From Euryhalocaulis caribicus (lineage in GTDB: Bacteria; Pseudomonadota; Alphaproteobacteria; Caulobacterales; Maricaulaceae): a stretch of 64,000 nucleotides of DNA. The notes beneath the pieces were generated by a model. That model ran no database searches, was not told where the DNA came from, and was given only the letters and a program-made list of their open reading frames with translations. This document shows positions 60,059 through 64,000 of this stretch, piece after piece; position 1 is the first letter of the stretch; every line of letters starts with the position of its first letter. The stretch is from positions 30,493 through 94,492 of the forward strand of contig NZ_ASJA01000015.1 of assembly GCF_000412185.1 (NCBI RefSeq), given 5' to 3'. The position numbers and the translations under genes were made by a program.

Positions 60059-60721
60059 ATGACGCGCCTCATGACCGGCCCTGATCCGAATAATCCGCAA
60101 CCGCTGCCGGACCATCCGCGCGTCTGTTTCCTGAAGCCGGTTGTCAAAAATCCGCTGATCGAGATCGGCGATTACACCTATTATGACGACCCGGTCGCCC
60201 CCGAGACGTTCGAGGACAAGTGCGTCCATTACCACTATGACTTCATCGGCGATAAGCTGGTGATCGGTAAGTTCTGCGCCATCGCGGCGGGCGTCAGCTT
60301 CATCATGAACGGGGCCAACCATCCGATGGCCGGCTTCTCAACCTTCCCGTTCGAGATTTTCGATCATGGCTGGGAAGACTTCGCCAGGGACGCCGACCCC
60401 AAGGAAGGTTTCCGGGGCGATACGGTCATCGGCCATGATGTCTGGATCGGCCGCGACGCCTCCTTCATGCCGGGCGTGGAGGTCGGGCATGGCGCGATTA
60501 TCGCCGCCAAGAGCGTCGTCGCCTCCGACGTGCCGCCATTCGGCGTCGTCGCCGGTAATCCGGCGCGCCTGATCCGCATGCGTTTCGACGATCACATCAT
60601 TGATGATCTGCTGGATATCGCGTGGTGGGACTGGCCGCTGGAGACCATCAGCGCGCATCTGAAAGAAATCCGCGGCGCCGACATGGCGGCGCTTAAGAAG
60701 GCCGCGCCGAAGCGGGGCTAG
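60059..60721 (+). CDS. Vat/CatB-like xenobiotic O-acetyltransferase
   Basis: The protein (220 residues from the first ATG; 216 from MTGPDPNNPQPLP) is a left-handed beta-helix acetyltransferase with FIMNGANHPMAGFSTFPFEIFDHGWE, the catalytic-His NGANH pattern of streptogramin A acetyltransferases (Vat), followed by hexapeptide turns and VVAGNPARLIRMRF. Chromosomal relatives are common and drug resistance is not implied. Neither ATG has a strong ribosome site. It follows the rpsD terminator and its stop overlaps the convergent DUF427 gene by four bases. Confidence 0.9.
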   Translation: MTRLMTGPDPNNPQPLPDHPRVCFLKPVVKNPLIEIGDYTYYDDPVAPETFEDKCVHYHYDFIGDKLVIGKFCAIAAGVSFIMNGANHPMAGFSTFPFEIFDHGWEDFARDADPKEGFRGDTVIGHDVWIGRDASFMPGVEVGHGAIIAAKSVVASDVPPFGVVAGNPARLIRMRFDDHIIDDLLDIAWWDWPLETISAHLKEIRGADMAALKKAAPKRG

Positions 60722-61074
60722 TGCTCGGTCATGTCCAGCTTGGACGGATAGACCGCCAGATGATCCTTGATCTCTGACACGCCATCCCTGGGGTCCTCGT
60801 AGGACCATATCGCATTCTCGATCAGACCGTCCGGCGTGCGGACGTGATAATGCGTGGCGTCGCCCTTATAGGGGCAATGCGTGACGTGATCCGACTTTTC
60901 CAGAAGCGCCATCGCGGCGGCGTCGCGTGCGAAATAGAAGACCGGTTTATAACCTGCTTCTTTCAGCACCAGAACGACATTGGCCTCGATAATCGTCCGG
61001 CCGCCGGCCTCGACCGTCACCCGGCGGGGTTCGGTCTCAATCGTGATCGGATGGTCGCCGGCGGATTTGCTCAT
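60718..61074 (-). CDS. DUF427 protein
   Basis: The 118-residue protein starting MSKSAGDHPITIETEPRRVTVEAGGRTIIEA has the DUF427 pattern VFYFARDA, KSDHVTHCPYKGDATHYHVRT and NAIWSYEDPRDGVSEIKDHLAVYPSKLD. The fold is a small beta structure and the function is unknown. It begins six bases after the grxD stop, so it is the last gene of the bolA-AKR-grxD-DUF427 run. A GTG/CTG-led extension upstream is not needed. Confidence 0.93.
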   Translation of the reverse strand: MSKSAGDHPITIETEPRRVTVEAGGRTIIEANVVLVLKEAGYKPVFYFARDAAAMALLEKSDHVTHCPYKGDATHYHVRTPDGLIENAIWSYEDPRDGVSEIKDHLAVYPSKLDMTEH

Positions 61075-61079
61075 GGCTG

Positions 61080-61418
61080 TCAGGCCGCCTCTTCCAGAAC
61101 GCCCTTGTCGGCGAGATAGGTTTTCAGCTCGCCCTGTTCGAACATCTCGCGGACAATGTCGGCGCCGCCGACAAATTCGCCCTTCACGTAAAGCTGCGGG
61201 ATGGTCGGCCAGTCGGTGAAGGCTTTCACGCCCTCGCGGATTTCCTGACGCTCCAGCACGTTCACGCCCTGATATTTCACGCCCAGATAGTCCAGCACCT
61301 GCGCGACGACGGAGGAAAACCCGCATTGCGGGAAGGTCGGCGTGCCCTTCATGAACACAACGACATCGTTGGATTCCACGATGGACTTGATTTCGTCGAG
61401 GACGGCCTGGTCGGTCAT
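61080..61418 (-). CDS. grxD: Monothiol glutaredoxin Grx4/GrxD type
   Basis: The 112-residue protein has the monothiol active site CGFS in KGTPTFPQCGFSSVVAQVL near residue 31, the glutathione-binding WPTIPQLYVKGEFVGGADI, and standard length. With BolA it forms Fe-S-bridged complexes that move clusters and sense iron. BolA is encoded two genes upstream on the same strand, with an aldo/keto reductase in between; in many alphaproteobacteria the two are adjacent. Confidence 0.97.
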   Translation of the reverse strand: MTDQAVLDEIKSIVESNDVVVFMKGTPTFPQCGFSSVVAQVLDYLGVKYQGVNVLERQEIREGVKAFTDWPTIPQLYVKGEFVGGADIVREMFEQGELKTYLADKGVLEEAA

Positions 61419-61457
61419 AATCGGTTACTCGCTTCGCGTTGGGCGTTGGTCAAACAG

Positions 61458-62303
61458 CTAGGAAGGCGGTTGGTTCAAATCAAGCGTCCTGGCAGCGTCG
61501 GCGTTAGCCTCCAGATGCTTCAGGCGGGTGGTGGAGAATAGCGCACAATCGCATGCGCCGCTCGCCACGGCGTATTTCAGGCACTCATCGGGCTTCAGAT
61601 AGCTGCGCATGCGCCGGTCGCCGCGCGCCCATTTGGCCAGAACGCGCAAATCGGCCGGCCGGGTGGGAATGCGCGGCCCGCCCATGGAGGGCGAAAATAT
61701 CTCGATCCCGAACAGCCCCAGCCCGGCATCCCGCGCCGCGCTGATCCGCTTCGCCTCGGGCGGGGTCAGGCGCACATGCACCGGGGCCATCAGAAGGTCG
61801 AACGCCCTGGTGTCCAGCGCGGCATAGATCTCGTCGCCGCGCCCGCACATGCCCAGATAGCGATACTTGCCCTCCGCCTTCATGTCGGACAGCGCCGTCA
61901 TCAGGCCGTCCGTCATCTGGTCCGCGCCTGGTCCGTGCAGGAAGAACGCATCCACGGCGCCCACGCCCAGCCGCGCCAGAGAAGCCTCCAGCGAGGCGCG
62001 CACGCCGTCCGCAGAGAAGTCTTTCTTCCATGCGCCGCCTTCGCGATACGTGCCGGCCTTGGTGCTGAGAAACAGCGTATCCCGGTCCAGTCCCTCTATC
62101 GCCCGGCCCAGCCGTGTCTCGGCCTCGCCCGCGCCGTAAAAGGGGGCGGTATCGAACGCGGTGACGCCCAGCGCGGCCGCGCGCCGGATCAGTTTTTCCG
62201 TATGGCCGGCGCGCGTCCATGCCGCGGCGTGCGGGCCCGATATTCCAAGGCCCAGAACCGGGATTTCAGCGCCGGTCGCGCCCAGGGGGCGGCGCGGGAT
62301 CAA
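61458..62303 (-). CDS. Aldo/keto reductase
   Basis: The 281-residue protein shows the TIM-barrel AKR tetrad: Asp and Tyr in FDTAPFYGAGEAE, Lys in LSTKAGTYR and His in FFLHGPG. The opening RRPLGATGAEIPVLGLGISG is typical of the YajO/Tas-like or general AKR group. NADPH-dependent carbonyl reduction is expected; the substrate is unknown. Translation starts at TTG in a TTGA overlap with the bolA stop, so it is co-translated with bolA and followed after 39 bp by grxD. Confidence 0.93.
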   Translation of the reverse strand: MIPRRPLGATGAEIPVLGLGISGPHAAAWTRAGHTEKLIRRAAALGVTAFDTAPFYGAGEAETRLGRAIEGLDRDTLFLSTKAGTYREGGAWKKDFSADGVRASLEASLARLGVGAVDAFFLHGPGADQMTDGLMTALSDMKAEGKYRYLGMCGRGDEIYAALDTRAFDLLMAPVHVRLTPPEAKRISAARDAGLGLFGIEIFSPSMGGPRIPTRPADLRVLAKWARGDRRMRSYLKPDECLKYAVASGACDCALFSTTRLKHLEANADAARTLDLNQPPS

Positions 62304-62530
62304 GGCGCGCTGGTTTCCAGCGCCAGGGCGTGCAGCTCCCCGCCCATCTTGCCCTTCAGGGCGGCATAGACGGTCTGGTGCTGTTTGACGCGCGTCATGC
62401 CGGCGAAGTCCGCGGAGACCACTTTCGCCTTGTAGTGGTCGCCATCCCCGGCAAGGTCGGTAATCTCGATCTCGGCGCCGGGAAACGCCTCGCGCAGCAT
62501 CGATTCCAGCTGGTCGGCGGGAAGGGCCAT
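62300..62530 (-). CDS. bolA: BolA family protein
   Basis: The 76-residue protein carries the BolA fold: QLESMLREAFPGAEIEITDLAGDGDHYKAKVVSADFAGMTRVKQHQTVYAAL, with the conserved His in VKQHQ and a Gly-Asp-His loop (GDGDHY). The BolA2/IbaG-like type binds Fe-S cluster with monothiol glutaredoxin; grxD lies two genes downstream. It heads the operon. The gap to the divergent sugar dehydrogenase gene is 94 bp. Confidence 0.95.
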   Translation of the reverse strand: MALPADQLESMLREAFPGAEIEITDLAGDGDHYKAKVVSADFAGMTRVKQHQTVYAALKGKMGGELHALALETSAP

Positions 62531-62624
62531 GACTTAAGTCTCCTCGTTGAACTCGCGTGGCGGGCCGCGCCGCCTTGCGCTAGACTTAATGAAGGCACGC
62601 CCCGCGCGCAAAGGAGAGACGGTA

Positions 62625-63941
62625 ATGTTGCTGCGAATGGTACTGACAGGCGCCGGAGCGGCGCTCATCCTGGCGGCCTGCGGCGGCGGCGATCCCGATC
62701 CGATCGGCAAGACGACAGGGCCGGAGCCGCAACTGGAAGCGCCCAGGGTCCAGACCCTTCCCACCATCAAGACCGCTGACCCGATCGGCTGGGCGGAGGG
62801 CGAGGCCCCGGCCGCGCCGGAAGGTTTCACCGTCAACGCCTTCGCCCGCGATCTCAATCATCCGCGCCAGGTTTTCGTGATGGACAACGGCGATGTCCTG
62901 ATCGCTGAATCCTCGAGCGAGCCCAGCGAGGGCGGCGGCATCCGCGGCTTTTTCGAGCGCCGCATCATGGGCAATGCCGGCGCGCTGGAAGACGAAAGCC
63001 CCGACAATCTCATCCTGCTGCGCGACACGAACGGCGACGGCGCGGCCGATGAGCGGCATCTCCTGCTGGACGATCTGAACCAGCCCTTCGGGATCGAATA
63101 TCTGGACGGCTTCCTCTATGTCGCCAATACCGACGCCCTGATCCGCGTTTCCTATCAGCCGGGCCAGACGGAGATCCTGGAAACCCCAGAAAGGGTCGCC
63201 GACCTGCCCTTCAATACGGGCAATAACGGCCACTGGACGCGCAATGTTATCGCCTCGCCGGACGGCCGGACCCTGTTTGTCGCCGTCGGATCGGTCTCCA
63301 ATGTCGGCGATAGCGGCATGGGCGTGGAGCAGAACCGCGCAGCCATCCACGCCTATGACCCCGACGGATCGAACATGCGCCTGTACGCGACCGGCCTGCG
63401 CAATCCGGTCGGGCTGGCGATCAATCCCCAAAACGGGGCCTTGTGGACCGCCGTGAACGAGCGCGACATGCTGGGCGACGATCTGGTGCCCGATTACATG
63501 ACCAGCGTTCGGGAGGGCGGTTTCTATGGCTGGCCCTGGTCCTATTTCGGCCAGAACATGGATCCGCGCTTCGAGCGCGAATCCGTGCCGATGGAAACGG
63601 TCACTGGCGCCATCAAGCCGGACTATGCGCTGGGCGCGCACACCGCTTCTCTGGGCCTGACCTTTTATGAAGGATCAGGGTTCCCGGTCCGCTATCAGGG
63701 CGGCGCGTTTATCGGCCAGCACGGCTCATGGAACCGCTCTGACTTCGCCGGCTACAAGGTGGTCTTCGTGCCGTTCGCGAACGGCGAACCCGCGGGCGAG
63801 GCGGAAGATTTCCTCACCGGATTCCTCACCGAAGACGACGAAGCGCATGGCCGCCCGGTGGGCGTCGCCGTGGCGCAGGACGGCGCGTTGCTGGTCACCG
63901 ACGATGTCGGCGATGTCCTCTGGCGCGTCGCGCCGGAGTAA
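62625..63941 (+). CDS. PQQ-type sugar (sorbosone) dehydrogenase-like lipoprotein
   Basis: From the ATG eight bases after AAGGAG, a lipoprotein signal (RMVLTGAGAALILAACGGG) gives a lipidated Cys near residue 19 in a 438-residue protein. The body is a six-bladed propeller of the soluble glucose/sorbosone dehydrogenase type: NLNHPRQVFVMDNGDVLIAE-like DLNHPRQVFVMDNGDVL, WTRNVIASPDGRTLFVAVGS, RNPVGLAINPQNGALWTAVNERD, WPWSYFG and GQHGSWNRSDFAGYKVVFVPF. PQQ or metal binding at the propeller top is expected; the substrate is not known. A longer upstream frame has no signal. Confidence 0.93.
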   Translation: MLLRMVLTGAGAALILAACGGGDPDPIGKTTGPEPQLEAPRVQTLPTIKTADPIGWAEGEAPAAPEGFTVNAFARDLNHPRQVFVMDNGDVLIAESSSEPSEGGGIRGFFERRIMGNAGALEDESPDNLILLRDTNGDGAADERHLLLDDLNQPFGIEYLDGFLYVANTDALIRVSYQPGQTEILETPERVADLPFNTGNNGHWTRNVIASPDGRTLFVAVGSVSNVGDSGMGVEQNRAAIHAYDPDGSNMRLYATGLRNPVGLAINPQNGALWTAVNERDMLGDDLVPDYMTSVREGGFYGWPWSYFGQNMDPRFERESVPMETVTGAIKPDYALGAHTASLGLTFYEGSGFPVRYQGGAFIGQHGSWNRSDFAGYKVVFVPFANGEPAGEAEDFLTGFLTEDDEAHGRPVGVAVAQDGALLVTDDVGDVLWRVAPE

Positions 63942-63973
63942 GGGAATAGCTAACAAACCGAGCAGGGTCAGTC

Positions 63974-63999
63974 CCTTCTCCCCTATGGAGGGGAGAAGG
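63974..63999. repeat. Inverted repeat CCTTCTCCCCT...AGGGGAGAAGG
   Basis: An 11-bp perfect inverted repeat with an ATGG loop lies 33 bp after the sugar dehydrogenase stop, at the window edge. The CCTTCTCCCC core recurs in many alphaproteobacterial genomes as an intergenic repeat. It could form a strong hairpin at the 3' end of the transcript, but no T-run is visible before the window ends. Confidence 0.65.
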
Positions 64000-64000
64000 T

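Overview
This 64 kb stretch is a dense, GC-rich chromosomal segment of an alphaproteobacterium. The best fit is the Caulobacterales/Maricaulales/Hyphomonadaceae neighbourhood. The evidence is: a FeuQ-like kinase next to the ccmI-ccmF-ccmH cytochrome c genes; a PleC-type histidine kinase; a lipoprotein of the CC0125/CC1285 type; DUF1289, DUF2336 and DUF3126 proteins; a GTA-type three-helix holin; and promoters matching the alphaproteobacterial general stress sigma factor EcfG (GGAAC-N16/17-CGTT). No insertion sequence, CRISPR array, rRNA operon or replication origin was found. Every gap between genes is shorter than about 220 bp.

Layout. 1-6.5 kb: a 5'-truncated sensor kinase, a DUF2336 protein, a methyltransferase-like protein and ccmI/ccmF/ccmH, with ccmE absent. 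6.5-14.5 kb: a hydrolase-OsmC fusion, a DegP-type protease, a two-component pair and glnE. 14.5-16.6 kb: an EF-hand exported protein, an ECF sigma factor that seems to start at an ATT codon, a one-pass anti-sigma candidate and a CnrX/Spy-like periplasmic sensor. 16.6-23 kb (minus strand): a PleC-like kinase with its single-domain response regulator, a conserved hypothetical, a VTT-domain membrane protein and a GntP permease. 23-29.4 kb: DUF5996, dusA, a TauE-type permease, a glyoxalase-fold protein, a tightly overlapped lipoprotein/DUF1289/retropepsin operon, meaB and YbjQ. 29.5-36.6 kb: a short-chain dehydrogenase behind a TetR-like operator, a GFA-fold protein, a PAS-HWE kinase, a YhhN protein and both subunits of methylmalonyl-CoA mutase.

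36.7-38.9 kb holds a small phage/GTA-like cassette: a DUF2793-S74 tail fibre, an M15 endolysin and a GTA-type holin. It is followed by an M23 peptidase, tRNA-Thr(GGT) and a 922-residue protein in which a beta-propeller sits between two flagellar-hook-like segments. 43-49.7 kb: an ABC exporter, a GNAT gene bracketed by a 14-bp direct repeat, an ArsR-SRPBCC pair with a clear operator, radC, map, a thioesterase, DUF4893 and a CinA-type protein. 49.9-55 kb: ald, a hemerythrin, tRNA-Leu(TAA), an efflux pump, DUF1328 and CsbD, a LysR regulator and a TPR protein. Hemerythrin, DUF1328 and CsbD each carry an EcfG-type promoter. 55-64 kb: a Kef-type antiporter, queF, a Nudix hydrolase, cysE, DUF3126, rpsD, a Vat-like acetyltransferase, a bolA-AKR-grxD-DUF427 operon and a PQQ-type sugar dehydrogenase lipoprotein.

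The main themes are envelope and stress physiology (cytochrome c maturation, DegP, the ECF and EcfG circuits, OsmC, hemerythrin, CsbD, Kef) together with ordinary housekeeping. The least explained parts are the isolated lysis/tail cassette, the EF-hand/ECF module and the propeller protein with flagellar-like flanks.
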